Shown: piece after piece, positions 19,897 through 30,095 of the stretch
Position numbering within the stretch: the stretch's first letter is position 1
How the letters are laid out: every line of letters starts with the position of its first letter
Translations under genes and position numbers: made by a program
NCBI GenBank assembly: GCA_030695205.1
Contig: JAUYTN010000059.1
Span: 1 to 64,000, forward strand
Source: Burkholderiaceae bacterium
GTDB lineage: Bacteria; Pseudomonadota; Gammaproteobacteria; Burkholderiales; Burkholderiaceae_C
Reading direction: 5' to 3'
Length of the DNA: 64,000 bases
The notes under the pieces: generated by a model
Database searches by the model: none
Seen by the model: only the letters and a program-made list of their open reading frames with translations
What the model was told of the DNA's origin: nothing

Positions 19897-22389
19897 TTAG
19901 GGCACAGGTTGGGCAAAAGAAGTGGTCTTCCCATCCACCGTCACTTGGAATTGCAGCGCGCCTCCGCTGCAACCCTTTAACGCGGCAGCCATTGTTATCG
20001 GCTCAGTGGTGTTCCCGTAACTCCCTGTGACCAAGGGTGTGACTTCACAGCCATCAATTGTCGGCGTGACTGAATAACCCAACGTCGCGTCTGCGGGGAG
20101 TGGATTGCCATTGGCGTCGGATATCCGTGCAGACATAAACCCAGCTGAAGCAACCAAAATTCGCGTCCGGTCAGCACAAGGAATACGGGAGTTAAATGCA
20201 CGGTCACCCGTACCGTCCACACACGCAGTCCCATCACCTGAGGGAATTCCAATTTCTCCGCCCGAAAACACAATTGTTATCTTCCGACGTACCTTCGTGA
20301 GCTCATCCCACTTTCGATTACAGGTGTTCTCAACAGACAAACCGATATCCACTCCCGCGCTGCTGTCCATAAGGCAGGCATCTGTGCCTTCTACCCCCGT
20401 CGGCAAAGGAAAGGATTGCTCCAAAACCGATCCACCTCGCACCAGCTGAGTGATCGCATCCGACTTGAAAACATTGTTTTCATCCAAATCAATATAAGGA
20501 CGGCCCAACTCTTCATGCGGCTCTCCTGCGTCGTATCGGTTGTTTCGGTTCGCGTCAGTAAACGCCTCTTGCCCATCTGCGTAAGCCAGCACAGTCACCC
20601 GGCCTGGACGGGGATCGGCGCCCAGTTCGCCAGAACCCCAGGGGCGAAACTCCTGCCCAATCAGTTTCACGGTACATCCACCGTCTTTGAGCAAACAACT
20701 GCTGACGTTGGAGGAGTTGATCTGGCCACCCTCGGCCACAAACACCACAGGCGTACCATCGGGCACCGGGTTGGCCAAACGGTCGGCCAGATACACGGTG
20801 ATATCGGTGGACTTGCCTGAAAAGTATGAAGTACCCTTTTGAACGCCGCCTTCAACTGCCTGTCCTGCCCCTGCATAAATATTCAATGCAGTGGCCGAAA
20901 TATCAAAGAAACGCTGTGACGGCAAACCAGTTTGCACAGTCAAGATGTTGGAGATTGTCTCAACAGGCGACGACTCCCCATTGATCAAATTCAGACTGGC
21001 TTTTACCACAAGGGTGGTAGGTAGGGTGCCCGAGCAAACGGCAAACGTAACTTCACCATCAGCGTTAGTCACTTTTGCCGGTGATATTGTGCTTTGTGGG
21101 GTGGCATCACAAAACACAATGCCGCCGTCCGCATTGGACAACGTGGCATTGATGCTACGACCAGATACCACGTCACCGACGGTGTCAACCAGTCTGAAAG
21201 TAACTAATGATGATGTGGACCCAGGGGAATTGGATTGGTAGATAACAGGCGGGTCGGCCTGGACAAAGCGCAGAGCACTGACGGGCGGATCAGTCACCGC
21301 AAAACTACCCAACACGGTGTTTGCGCCGCTGGCAGTTGCAGTCACCTTGCAATCTGGTCCGCGTTGATTGGTCTGGACGGTGGCTTGCGCAATACCACCA
21401 GTTCCGACCAATGCAGTAGCAGGAGTAACGACTCCACACGTAGATGAGAAGTCAACTGACACGGAATTAGACGGTGCCGTCACTCCATTCAGCAAAACGG
21501 GAACTGTGACCAGTGTTGTTGAACCCCTCTGCACACTGGCAGGTGCCACAGCCACTGTTCCCAAAACCACATTGCCTGGTGCAATCTGCATGGCAAAAGT
21601 ACCGCTCGCGCTGACTGCCCCAGAAACAGCAGCCACATTGGCCTGCACCGCTCCGCTTGACGCAACCGAACTGGGTGCCAGTGCAAACTGCGCCACTCCA
21701 CTGGCATCGGTCAGCTTGCTGTCACTGCTACCCACGACTTTTACCAAACCTGCGCCACTGGAAAATGTGAGAGTGACATAGGAAAACGGTTGTGGCTGGT
21801 TGGCTTCGTCTTTGATGGACACGCGAAGTGACTGTGTGCCAGTTTGTGAAATGGTACGTGAAGCGATCTCCACACCGCTTTGGTCAACCAGTGTCAGCCC
21901 AACGGACAGCCCGCTGGAGGCAACACCCACACCCGTACCGCCAGCGGTCTGCACTGCAAAAGATTTTGTTGCAATTGTGGTGCCCTGCTCAGCGGTAATG
22001 TCAAGGGTAGCAGCACCATTTTTGCGTTCACCGCTCATCTCGACCAAAAAAGTGATTGACCCGCCAGATGTCAAACCGGAGTTTGCACCTGAGACAACCA
22101 CAAAATTGGCATCTTGCTTCACCGCAATTTTGACCACTACGTTGTTTACCGCAACGCCCTTTGCATCAGTCACTTTAACGAGAATGCTCCGCTTGGTGTC
22201 CGGCGGTACTGTGCGGTTGATGACTTCTGCCCCAGCTGCGTCAAGCATCTGTACAGCGATGTTCAATGCCGATGTGTCGGTGCCGCCACCGCCACTATTG
22301 GCCAGAGTCCCTGCACTTCCCCCTCCACCCCCACAGGCAACCAGAGCCAGAGAAACCACGAACATCCAGAAACCATGCAACTTTTTCAT
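19897..22389 (-). CDS. Large Ig-like domain lipoprotein
   Basis: An 830-residue surface lipoprotein. It starts MKKLHGFWMFVVSLALVACG: a signal peptide with lipobox LVAC, then a Gly-rich linker. The Shine-Dalgarno AAAGG precedes the ATG at 22387-22389. Four or five repeated invasin-type (Big_1-like) beta domains follow, each with a motif such as VTDAKGVAVNNV or LTDASGVAQFAL. Near residue 590 comes a calcium-loop-like DANRNNRYDAGE with a second DLDENNVFKSD. Such proteins are exported and anchored by lipid; ligand and role are unknown. It is lower in GC than its neighbours and lies between prmC and grxD, genes that adjoin in relatives as I recall. Confidence 0.75.
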   Translation of the reverse strand: MKKLHGFWMFVVSLALVACGGGGGSAGTLANSGGGGTDTSALNIAVQMLDAAGAEVINRTVPPDTKRSILVKVTDAKGVAVNNVVVKIAVKQDANFVVVSGANSGLTSGGSITFLVEMSGERKNGAATLDITAEQGTTIATKSFAVQTAGGTGVGVASSGLSVGLTLVDQSGVEIASRTISQTGTQSLRVSIKDEANQPQPFSYVTLTFSSGAGLVKVVGSSDSKLTDASGVAQFALAPSSVASSGAVQANVAAVSGAVSASGTFAMQIAPGNVVLGTVAVAPASVQRGSTTLVTVPVLLNGVTAPSNSVSVDFSSTCGVVTPATALVGTGGIAQATVQTNQRGPDCKVTATASGANTVLGSFAVTDPPVSALRFVQADPPVIYQSNSPGSTSSLVTFRLVDTVGDVVSGRSINATLSNADGGIVFCDATPQSTISPAKVTNADGEVTFAVCSGTLPTTLVVKASLNLINGESSPVETISNILTVQTGLPSQRFFDISATALNIYAGAGQAVEGGVQKGTSYFSGKSTDITVYLADRLANPVPDGTPVVFVAEGGQINSSNVSSCLLKDGGCTVKLIGQEFRPWGSGELGADPRPGRVTVLAYADGQEAFTDANRNNRYDAGEPHEELGRPYIDLDENNVFKSDAITQLVRGGSVLEQSFPLPTGVEGTDACLMDSSAGVDIGLSVENTCNRKWDELTKVRRKITIVFSGGEIGIPSGDGTACVDGTGDRAFNSRIPCADRTRILVASAGFMSARISDANGNPLPADATLGYSVTPTIDGCEVTPLVTGSYGNTTEPITMAAALKGCSGGALQFQVTVDGKTTSFAQPVP

Positions 22390-22493
22390 GAAGATACCTT
22401 TGAATGGGCAATCAGCCAACTGGGATTCTAGATGCCCTTCCACATCCGTTGAGCCGCTCGCATCGCGACGCTCTCAGTGGACGATGCCTAAGC

Positions 22494-22601
22494 CAATACC
22501 CAGCGGCTCCAGTAGCTGCTTTGCTGCATGCGCGCGGTTTTTCGGATGTCGCGTATCGGCGCGGCCTGGGAAACCATGTTCGCTGCACGGGCGGACGGTG
22601 G
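22494..22601 (+). pseudogene. Remnant of a second prmC 3' end
   Basis: Within the 307-bp divergent gap between the lipoprotein gene and grxD, one plus-strand frame encodes AALLHARGFSDVAYRRGL followed by RCTGGRW. That is the typical C-terminal end of PrmC, including the terminal RCTGG. Aligned without gaps over 29 residues to the end of the intact PrmC encoded at 18975-19880, 13 positions are identical by my count. No start codon or upstream PrmC sequence precedes it. It looks like the abandoned tail of the original high-GC prmC that once adjoined grxD. Confidence 0.65.
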
Positions 22602-22696
22602 TTGCGTGCCCACACCACAGATAATCAGAAGCTGTGACAGCGGCGCTTGCGCGCGGCTGCGAATCGATCAACGACCATGTATCCCTGGAGATTTTT

Positions 22697-23023
22697 ATGA
22701 GCGACACCCAACAACGCATCGACGAGCTGGTGAAGAACAACGACGTGGTGCTTTTCATGAAAGGCAACGCCAGCTTCCCCATGTGCGGCTTCTCGGGCCG
22801 CGCCATTCAGATTCTGAAAGCCAGCGGCGTGGAGCCCAAGGCCGTGAAAACGGTCAACGTCCTGGAGGACGAGGCCATCCGCCAGGGCATCAAGGAATAC
22901 AGCAACTGGCCCACCATTCCCCAGCTCTACATCAGGGGTGAGTTTGTGGGCGGCTCGGACATCATGATGGAAATGTACGAGTCCGGTGAGCTGCAACAAC
23001 TGGTGCAGCCCCCGCAGGCCTGA
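22697..23023 (+). CDS. grxD: Monothiol glutaredoxin, Grx4/GrxD type
   Basis: A 108-residue monothiol glutaredoxin. The active site CGFS (Cys30) is preceded by [13 protein letters not shown], and WPTIPQLYI with GGSDIMMEM supply the glutathione-binding residues. Grx4 proteins hold a glutathione-bridged 2Fe-2S cluster and pass it to client proteins. GGAG precedes the ATG at 22697 by 8 bp. An upstream in-frame Met exists, but similarity begins at [12 protein letters not shown]. Confidence 0.93.
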   Translation: MSDTQQRIDELVKNNDVVLFMKGNASFPMCGFSGRAIQILKASGVEPKAVKTVNVLEDEAIRQGIKEYSNWPTIPQLYIRGEFVGGSDIMMEMYESGELQQLVQPPQA

Positions 23024-23070
23024 GTCACCGTTACATCCAACACCCCCCCAGGCTCAACCCCAGCGGCTGC

Positions 23071-23706
23071 TCATTGGGGGCCGCTGTAACCCCAGCTCCT
23101 GGCGGCGGCAAATACCGCATTGGGGTATTCGGCGCGGCCGCGGCTTCCGTTGTAGCGCCCCAAGGCCATGAACAGATGGCCCTTCTCGCGGTCAAGGTAG
23201 TGGCGAAGGATCACGCAACCAAATCGCAGATTGGTTTGCATGTGAAACAGCTTGCCTGTGTCCCCGTCACCAATCAGGCGCGACCAAAAAGGCATGATCT
23301 GCATATAGCCCCTCGCCCCCACTGGCGAGATGGCAAATTTCCGAAAACCACTCTCTACCTGAATCAGCCCCAGAACCAAGCGCTCGTCCAGGCCTGCGCG
23401 TCGGCTTTCGTACCAGACGGTTTGTAGGAACTCAGTCCGCGTTTGCAAGTCGGCCTTGCGGCGCGCTAGCAGGCTACTCGTGTCCGACAGCCAGCGCAAG
23501 TAGTTCAGGCGGTCCTGGGTGGACGCAAACACCGGTACCGGCGGCGCCTGGTTGGCAATGGCTGCGCTCAGCGCTGTTCGCACCGAGTCGGCCAGCGGCT
23601 CCTCCAATTGACCGGCCCTGGCCGGTAATTTAAAATTACATAGCAAACTACCTATAGCCGATAAGCGTATAAGGCAGTTTCTTCTATGAATTTTGACACC
23701 ACTCAT
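23071..23706 (-). CDS. Lytic transglycosylase (SLT domain), repeat-derived signal peptide
   Basis: A 211-residue secreted lytic transglycosylase. The SLT signature, with its catalytic Glu, reads [19 protein letters not shown], followed by [22 protein letters not shown] completes the fold. The enzyme would cleave peptidoglycan glycan strands in the periplasm. The ATG at 23704-23706 overlaps the proS stop as ATGA. Residues 6-26, including the hydrophobic core [13 protein letters not shown] of the likely signal peptide, are encoded by a dispersed repeat; the possible cleavage site is near LPARAG. A hairpin (arms CAGCGGC and GCCGCTG at 23061-23086) overlaps the stop codon. Confidence 0.82.
   Translation of the reverse strand: MSGVKIHRRNCLIRLSAIGSLLCNFKLPARAGQLEEPLADSVRTALSAAIANQAPPVPVFASTQDRLNYLRWLSDTSSLLARRKADLQTRTEFLQTVWYESRRAGLDERLVLGLIQVESGFRKFAISPVGARGYMQIMPFWSRLIGDGDTGKLFHMQTNLRFGCVILRHYLDREKGHLFMALGRYNGSRGRAEYPNAVFAAARSWGYSGPQ
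23630..23692 (-). repeat. Dispersed short repeat in the 5' end of the transglycosylase gene
   Basis: On the minus strand it reads GAAACTGCCTTATACGCTTA, then TCGGCTATAGGTAGTTTGCT, then an A/T-rich ATGTAATTTTAAATTACC. It is much richer in A/T than the flanking coding sequence and shares the CGCTTAT...GGCTATAG...TTTTAAA pattern of this repeat group. It is a divergent member, so assignment is less secure than for the ileS and rsmB copies. Confidence 0.45.
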
Positions 23707-25448
23707 TGACCCATGCGTGCCCGCAAAGACGACGCCACATCGGCCAGCGCCCAGCGCACCGAGGCGCTGTCGCGGCGGTGTTGGTACTCCACCTGGCCCT
23801 CTTTCAGCGCCCGATCGCCGATGGTGATTCGGTGCGGCACACCAATCAGCTCCCAGTCGGCAAACATGGCGCCGGGGCGCTCGCTGCGGTCGTCCAGCAG
23901 CACATCCACACCAGCCGCCAAGAGTTCTGCGTACAAGCGCTCGGCCGTTTGTTTGACCTCCACGCTGCGCTCGGCATTGATGGGGCAAATCACCACGGTG
24001 AACGGCGCCAGCGCATCCGGCCAGATGATGCCGCGCTCATCGTGGTTCTGCTCGATGGCCGCTGCAGGCAGCCGGGTGATGCCGATGCCGTAGCAGCCCA
24101 TTTCAAACGGTGCGGGGCGGCCGTCTTCACCCAAAAACGTGGCGTTCATGGCCTGGCTGTACTTGGTGCCCAGGTAGAACACGTGGCCCACCTCGATGCC
24201 GCGCTCAATGGCCAGCACACCCGCTCCGTCGGGCGACAGGTCTCCCTCCACCACGTTGCGCAAGTCGGCCACCAGCGTGGGCTCAGGCAAATCACGGCCC
24301 CAGTTCACACCCCGAATGTGGTGATCGGGCTGGTTGGCACCACAAATCCAGTCGGCCATGACCGCCACCTCACGGTCCACCACCAATCCCACGGGCTTGA
24401 CCAGCCCAATGGGGCCGAGGTAGCCGGGCTTGCAACCAAAGTGCTCTTCAATTTCGGGCACGGTGGCAAACCGGTAGCCAGCAGCAAACGGGGCGAGCTT
24501 GCCGACTTTGACTTCGTTCATGTCGTGGTCGCCACGCAGCAGCATCAGCCACACCTGGACAGCTTGCACCCGGCCATCCTCTGTCAGCGTCTCGGTTGCC
24601 AGCACCAGCGACTTCACGGTGCGGGCCAGCGGGAGGCCCAGCAGCTCAGCCACATCGGCGCAGGTGCTTTTGCCAGGCGTGGGAACCGTCGCCATGGGCT
24701 CTGCCGGTGCAGGGCGGGGCCCGGCCGGGGGCAGTGCCTCGGCCTTTTCCAGGTTGGCCGCATACTCGCTGTGCGGGCAGTACACGATGGCGTCCTCTCC
24801 GGTGGCCGCAATCACCTGAAACTCTTCACTCAGGTCCCCCCCTATGGCACCACTGTCGGCAGCCACTGCGCGGTAGGTTAGGCCAAAACGGTCAAAAATG
24901 CGGCGGTAGGCCTGGGCCATGACCTGGTAGCTGGCTTTGGCGCTGGCCTGGTCTTTGTCGAAGCTGTACGCATCCTTCATGATGAATTCGCGCCCGCGCA
25001 TCAGCCCAAACCGGGGACGGCGCTCGTCGCGGAATTTGGTCTGAATCTGGTAGAAGTTTTTGGGCAGCTGCTTGTGGCTGCGCAACTCCTGGCGAGCCAG
25101 GTCAGTCACCACCTCCTCGCTGGTTGGCTGAACCACGAAGTCCCGCCCGTGCCTGTCTTTGATGCGAAGCAGCTCGGGGCCCATCTTGTCAAAGCGCCCG
25201 GTTTCTTGCCAGTATTCGGCGGGCTGGATCACGGGCATGGTGATTTCAACCGCGCCCGCACGGGCCATTTCTTCCCGAACGATGGCCTCTACCTTGTGGA
25301 TCACCCGCAAGCCCATGGGCATGTAGGTGTAGATGCCTGCGCCCAGCTTCTTGATCATGCCGGCCCGGGTCATGAGCCGGTGGCTGACCACCTCGGCGTC
25401 GGCTGGGGCTTCTTTGAGTGTCGAAATAAAGAATTGGGAGGCTTTCAT
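23703..25448 (-). CDS. proS: Prolyl-tRNA synthetase
   Basis: A 581-residue class II synthetase of the bacterial type. Motif 1 and 2 regions are visible ([23 protein letters not shown], then the [25 protein letters not shown] block). Residues about 225-385 hold the YbaK-like editing insertion that hydrolyses mischarged Ala-tRNA-Pro. Motif 3 is [17 protein letters not shown], and the C-terminal anticodon-binding domain ends the protein. It lies divergent from rppH with 172 bp between them, and translation of the transglycosylase is coupled to its stop. Confidence 0.95.
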   Translation of the reverse strand: MKASQFFISTLKEAPADAEVVSHRLMTRAGMIKKLGAGIYTYMPMGLRVIHKVEAIVREEMARAGAVEITMPVIQPAEYWQETGRFDKMGPELLRIKDRHGRDFVVQPTSEEVVTDLARQELRSHKQLPKNFYQIQTKFRDERRPRFGLMRGREFIMKDAYSFDKDQASAKASYQVMAQAYRRIFDRFGLTYRAVAADSGAIGGDLSEEFQVIAATGEDAIVYCPHSEYAANLEKAEALPPAGPRPAPAEPMATVPTPGKSTCADVAELLGLPLARTVKSLVLATETLTEDGRVQAVQVWLMLLRGDHDMNEVKVGKLAPFAAGYRFATVPEIEEHFGCKPGYLGPIGLVKPVGLVVDREVAVMADWICGANQPDHHIRGVNWGRDLPEPTLVADLRNVVEGDLSPDGAGVLAIERGIEVGHVFYLGTKYSQAMNATFLGEDGRPAPFEMGCYGIGITRLPAAAIEQNHDERGIIWPDALAPFTVVICPINAERSVEVKQTAERLYAELLAAGVDVLLDDRSERPGAMFADWELIGVPHRITIGDRALKEGQVEYQHRRDSASVRWALADVASSLRARMGQ

Positions 25449-25620
25449 GGGCTGGCAAAGGCTGCGGTTGAGCCTGGGGGTTGCAAGGTTCTTGAAAAAA
25501 GGGCATCGGGCGCAAATCGGCAGTCAATTGAAACCAATCGGCTGGCAAAAGACACAAAACCATTCGCAACTGTGGGCAGCGTGTGCATAATGACCACAGT
25601 TTTAAAGATCGAGGTTGATT

Positions 25621-26262
25621 ATGCTTGACAGGGATGGCTTCAGGCCCAACGTCGGCATCATTCTGCTCAACCAGAAGAACCAGGTGTTCTGGGGCAAACG
25701 CATACGCACGCATTCATGGCAGTTTCCGCAAGGTGGCATTGACCGGGGTGAAACCCCCGAACAGGCCATGTTTAGGGAGCTGCACGAAGAGGTAGGGTTG
25801 AAACCCGACCATGTGAGCATCGTGGCCCGCACCCGAGACTGGTTGCGTTACGAGGTGCCAGACCGATTCATTCGCCGGGATGCACGCGGCCACTACAAGG
25901 GACAAAAACAAATCTGGTTTTTGTTGCAACTCACCGGGCACGACTGGGATTTGAACCTGCGTGCCACCAACCACCCCGAGTTCGATGCGTGGCGCTGGAA
26001 CGACTACTGGATTCCGCTGGATGTGGTGGTGGAGTTCAAGCGTGGGGTGTACCAAATGGCACTCACCGAGCTGGCCCGCTACCTGCCACGCATAGACGGC
26101 CGCAGCCGCTACCTGCGTGGGCCCATTCGACCTCCTCGGGAGGTCATGCCAGACGGCGAGCCGTGCGTATCAACCCATGGGTACTTGCGATCACATCTCC
26201 CCGGGTTCGAACTGCCGCCTGGAGCCAGTTTCGATCCAGACCCTCAGCGCTGCGATCCATGA
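25621..26262 (+). CDS. rppH: RNA pyrophosphohydrolase RppH
   Basis: A 213-residue Nudix hydrolase that removes pyrophosphate from the 5' end of mRNAs to trigger decay. The protein begins [17 protein letters not shown], and its Nudix box is [23 protein letters not shown]. The family signature WQFPQGGI is intact. GAGG lies 6 bp before this ATG, so it is preferred over the ATG two codons upstream. The stop codon sits inside the left arm of the terminator hairpin at 26257-26292. Confidence 0.93.
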   Translation: MLDRDGFRPNVGIILLNQKNQVFWGKRIRTHSWQFPQGGIDRGETPEQAMFRELHEEVGLKPDHVSIVARTRDWLRYEVPDRFIRRDARGHYKGQKQIWFLLQLTGHDWDLNLRATNHPEFDAWRWNDYWIPLDVVVEFKRGVYQMALTELARYLPRIDGRSRYLRGPIRPPREVMPDGEPCVSTHGYLRSHLPGFELPPGASFDPDPQRCDP

Positions 26263-26292
26263 AAAAAGGGCCGTGAGGCCCTTTTTTCATGG
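26257..26292. terminator. Bidirectional intrinsic terminator with 16-bp perfect arms
   Basis: Left arm CCATGAAAAAAGGGCC, loop GTGA, right arm GGCCCTTTTTTCATGG: a perfect inverted repeat ending both convergent genes. The stop codon of rppH (TGA at 26260-26262) lies in the left arm and that of proB (26287-26289) in the right arm. A/U tracts flank the GC core on both strands, so it can terminate in either direction. Confidence 0.9.
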
Positions 26293-27447
26293 ATGGGTGG
26301 ACACACCGCCCGGCGAGAGCACCAGATTGGTCCGGTGAACCATCTCAGGCTCACCGATGTAGCCCAGTAACACCTCAAACTGGGTAGATGACTTTCGGCA
26401 GATCAAACGGGCCTCGGCGCTGGCATAGTTGGCCAGGCCGCGCGCGATTTCCTCCCCGGCAGATGAGCGAACCGCAATCACATCGCCCCGTGCGAAGTCC
26501 CCCTCCACCGACACCATGCCCACCGGCAACAGGCTCTTGCCTTCGTGAACCACCTTGTGCACCGCACCGTCGTCCACCACCACCGCACCGCGCAGCTGCA
26601 AGTGGTCGGCCATCCAGCGTTTGCGAGCCTGGCTCTTGGGCGTTTGGGCCAGCAACCAGGTGCCTATCGGCTCCCCCTGGGTCAGGCGCAGCAGCACATC
26701 GGGCTCGCGCCCCCAGGCAATGACCGTTGAGGCTCCCGAGCCAGCCGCCCGCTTGGCCGCCAGGATTTTGGTGAGCATCCCGCCCTTGCCAATGCTGCTG
26801 CCCGCCCCACCAGCCATGCGCTCCAGAGCCAGGTCGCCCGCCCGGCCGGAGTGCACAAACATCGCATCGGCTTGCTTGCGGGGGTCTGCTGTGTACAAAC
26901 CCTTTTGGTCGGTGAGGATGATGAGCACATCTGCCTCGACCAGGTTGGCCACCAGCGCACCCAGGGTGTCGTTGTCACCGAACTTGATCTCGTCGTTGAC
27001 CACGGTATCGTTTTCATTGATGACTGGGACCACGCCCAACCCCAACAAAGTGACCAAGGTAGAACGGGCGTTCAGATAGCGCTCGCGGTCGGCCAGATCG
27101 GCATGGGTCAGCAGCACCTGGGCGCTGCCAATCTGGCTTTGACGCAACTTGCTCTCGTACATTTGCACCAGGCCCATCTGCCCCACCGCAGCAGCGGCTT
27201 GCAGCTCATTGATTTCTTTGGGCCGGGTGCGCCAGCCCAAGCGCTTCATGCCCTCGGCCACTGCACCGCTGCTGACCATGATGACTTCTTTGCCCTGCTT
27301 GACCAGCGCCGCCAACTGGGTGCACCACTGACCGATGGCCTCCTCGTCCAGCCCACGTCCCTCGTTGGTCACCAAGCTGGAGCCCACCTTCACGACAATG
27401 CGCTCTGCCTTGCGGAGCAGGTCTGGGTTTTGCTCAAAATTTATCAT
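26287..27447 (-). CDS. proB: Glutamate 5-kinase
   Basis: A 386-residue kinase catalysing the first step of proline synthesis, phosphorylation of glutamate. The amino-acid-kinase fold is seen in [13 protein letters not shown] at the start, [27 protein letters not shown] and the [19 protein letters not shown] block. A C-terminal PUA domain (about residues 290-370) is present, as in E. coli ProB. The start ATG at 27445-27447 lies at the edge of a dispersed repeat that fills the gap to obg. The order obg-proB is common in Burkholderiales. Confidence 0.95.
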   Translation of the reverse strand: MINFEQNPDLLRKAERIVVKVGSSLVTNEGRGLDEEAIGQWCTQLAALVKQGKEVIMVSSGAVAEGMKRLGWRTRPKEINELQAAAAVGQMGLVQMYESKLRQSQIGSAQVLLTHADLADRERYLNARSTLVTLLGLGVVPVINENDTVVNDEIKFGDNDTLGALVANLVEADVLIILTDQKGLYTADPRKQADAMFVHSGRAGDLALERMAGGAGSSIGKGGMLTKILAAKRAAGSGASTVIAWGREPDVLLRLTQGEPIGTWLLAQTPKSQARKRWMADHLQLRGAVVVDDGAVHKVVHEGKSLLPVGMVSVEGDFARGDVIAVRSSAGEEIARGLANYASAEARLICRKSSTQFEVLLGYIGEPEMVHRTNLVLSPGGVSTHP

Positions 27448-27492
27448 CTAAATAGCCACTGGCGCTTGATTTGTATAGTTAGTTTGCTATGC
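27443..27492 (-). repeat. Dispersed short repeat between obg and proB
   Basis: On the minus strand it reads ATAGCAAACTAACTATACAA, then ATCAAGCGCCAGTGGCTATT, then TAGATGATAAA. It contains the CAAGCGC...GGC landmarks of the repeat family and fills essentially the whole 48-bp obg-proB gap, running into the proB start codon. It may therefore influence proB translation initiation. Confidence 0.55.
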
Positions 27493-27495
27493 ACT

Positions 27496-28638
<1,143 letters not shown>

Positions 28639-28654
28639 TCAAGCGCTGGCTTGT

Positions 28655-28912
28655 TCAGGCTGGGATGATGTTGACCACGCTGCGGTTCTTTTCGCCCTGA
28701 ACAGCGAACTTGACCGAGCCGTCCACCGTAGCAAACAGGGTGTGGTCCTTGCCCATGCCCACATTGGTGCCGGGGTGGAAGCGCGTGCCGCGCTGGCGCA
28801 CGATGATAGAACCGGCTGTGACCACCTGTCCACCGAACGCCTTGACGCCCAGCATTTTTGGCTTGGAATCGCGCCCGTTTCGCGTGGAGCCGCCGCCTTT
28901 TTTCTGTGCCAT
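28655..28912 (-). CDS. rpmA: 50S ribosomal protein L27
   Basis: An 85-residue ribosomal protein whose N-terminal tail reaches the peptidyl transferase centre. It starts [20 protein letters not shown] with the conserved LGVKAFGGQ and [23 protein letters not shown]. The start ATG has a good AAGGAG upstream. It is the second gene of rplU-rpmA, 13 bp after rplU, and is followed by a strong terminator. Confidence 0.96.
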   Translation of the reverse strand: MAQKKGGGSTRNGRDSKPKMLGVKAFGGQVVTAGSIIVRQRGTRFHPGTNVGMGKDHTLFATVDGSVKFAVQGEKNRSVVNIIPA

Positions 28913-28925
28913 GTTGAATTACTCC

Positions 28926-29237
28926 TTAGGCAGAGATTGCAGCAATCTGCAGCTCTGTGTAATTTTGACGATGCCCCTGGCGCTTCTGGTAGTGCTTGCG
29001 ACGGCGCATTTTGAAAATATGCACCTTGTCGTGACGACCATGGGATACCACGGTGACCGTGACCGTTGCGCCGGACACCAGGGGCGTGCCGATCTTGATT
29101 TCGCTGCCGTTGCCAACAGCCAAAACCTGATCCAACACGAGTTCCTGGCCCACATCCGCAGCAATCTGTTCTACTTTAATTTTTTCGCCAGCAGCAACAC
29201 GATACTGTTTGCCACCGGTTTTTATGACCGCGTACAT
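28926..29237 (-). CDS. rplU: 50S ribosomal protein L21
   Basis: A 103-residue ribosomal protein starting [20 protein letters not shown], with the C-terminal [20 protein letters not shown] block typical of L21. The open frame upstream of this Met has no similarity and crosses the promoter region. It is the first gene of the rplU-rpmA-(obg) run and is transcribed away from rpmB-rpmG. Confidence 0.96.
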   Translation of the reverse strand: MYAVIKTGGKQYRVAAGEKIKVEQIAADVGQELVLDQVLAVGNGSEIKIGTPLVSGATVTVTVVSHGRHDKVHIFKMRRRKHYQKRQGHRQNYTELQIAAISA

Positions 29238-29286
29238 AAGAACCTCTACAAGTGATTTCGCAGGACGGATTCCTGACGAACCCAAG

Positions 29287-29292
29287 ATTATA
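29287..29292 (-). promoter_or_regulatory. Candidate -10 element of rplU
   Basis: A perfect TATAAT on the minus strand (ATTATA on plus), about 50 bp before the rplU start. No convincing -35 was found at 16-18 bp, so the assignment rests on the perfect hexamer and its position in the divergent ribosomal-protein gap. Confidence 0.4.
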
Positions 29293-29357
29293 GCCATGAA
29301 CACGACCCGCCGGGCTTTGTTTTGGCGCAACCCAACCAAAAGCACACCCCGCACAGC

Positions 29358-29363
29358 TATAAT
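29358..29363 (+). promoter_or_regulatory. Candidate -10 element of rpmB-rpmG
   Basis: A perfect TATAAT within CAGCTATAATCGCGGG. If used, the rpmB leader would be about 180 nt, longer than needed for a ribosome-binding site. No clear -35 hexamer is visible. The leader contains a GGGCACCACGGTGCCC hairpin at about 29496-29512. Confidence 0.4.
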
Positions 29364-29552
29364 CGCGGGCTTTGCTGGTGAATGCTCGGCTTGCTGTTTG
29401 GCAGGCAAGGCACCACAGGTCTGCTGACGCAGGCTTTGGGTTCAGCCCCACAGGGTTACCGCCACCCTTTTCTTGGCGAGGTCAAGCTGAAACGCCAGGG
29501 CACCACGGTGCCCCCGCTGCGACAGCTGTTTGATGTGTATCGGAGTGTCCTC

Positions 29553-29786
29553 ATGGCACGCGTCTGCGACGTAACGGGCAAAAAGCCCATGGTCGGGAAC
29601 AATGTTTCCCACGCCAACAACAAAACCAAGCGCCGGTTTCTCCCCAACCTGCAATACCGCCGTTTCTGGGTGGAGAGCGAAAACCGTTGGGTGCGTTTGC
29701 GCGTCTCCAGCGCCGCGCTGCGCCTGATCGACAAAAACGGCATTGACGCCGTGCTCGCAGACCTGCGTGCACGCGGCCAAGCCTGA
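29553..29786 (+). CDS. rpmB: 50S ribosomal protein L28
   Basis: A 77-residue ribosomal protein, [20 protein letters not shown] with [19 protein letters not shown]. This is the betaproteobacterial form, ending in [11 protein letters not shown]. The frame is open for 57 codons upstream but carries no similarity, so the ATG at 29553 is chosen. The next gene, rpmG, follows after 18 bp, the usual rpmB-rpmG pair. Confidence 0.96.
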   Translation: MARVCDVTGKKPMVGNNVSHANNKTKRRFLPNLQYRRFWVESENRWVRLRVSSAALRLIDKNGIDAVLADLRARGQA

Positions 29787-29804
29787 TACTGAAAGGAACC
29801 GATC

Positions 29805-29975
29805 ATGGCAACCAAAGGCGGACGCGAAAAAATCAAGCTGGAATCCACTGCGGGTACCGGCCACTTCTACACCACCAACAAGAACAAAAAGACCACGCCC
29901 CAAAAGCTGGCCTTCATGAAGTTCGACCCCAAGGCTCGCAAGCACGTCGAGTACAAGGAAATCAAGCTGAAGTGA
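29805..29975 (+). CDS. rpmG: 50S ribosomal protein L33
   Basis: A 56-residue protein, [20 protein letters not shown], then [20 protein letters not shown], ending [11 protein letters not shown]: a complete L33. It has a strong AAAGGA upstream of the ATG. L33 of this form lacks the zinc-binding cysteines of the alternative C+ form, so it is the zinc-independent type. An intrinsic terminator follows. Confidence 0.96.
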   Translation: MATKGGREKIKLESTAGTGHFYTTNKNKKTTPQKLAFMKFDPKARKHVEYKEIKLK

Positions 29976-29992
29976 TTCACTTCGCCTGATAC

Positions 29993-30023
29993 AAAAAAGC
30001 CGCTGTGTTCCAGCGGCTTTTTT
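29993..30023. terminator. Bidirectional intrinsic terminator after rpmG
   Basis: Arms AAAAAAGCCGCTG and CAGCGGCTTTTTT, loop TGTTC: a 13-bp perfect stem with U-tracts on both strands. It lies between rpmG and the convergent desaturase gene and can serve both. Confidence 0.9.
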
Positions 30024-30095
30024 GTTGCCCGGTCACTTGGATTACCCGGTCGGCCACCTCCTGGCCACCGGGCTGGCGACCCCGGTTGCCCCAAC

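Noticed and set aside
29382-29552. 57-codon in-frame extension upstream of rpmB
   Set aside because: L28 starts at MARVCDVTG in all relatives I recall; the extension is leader sequence.
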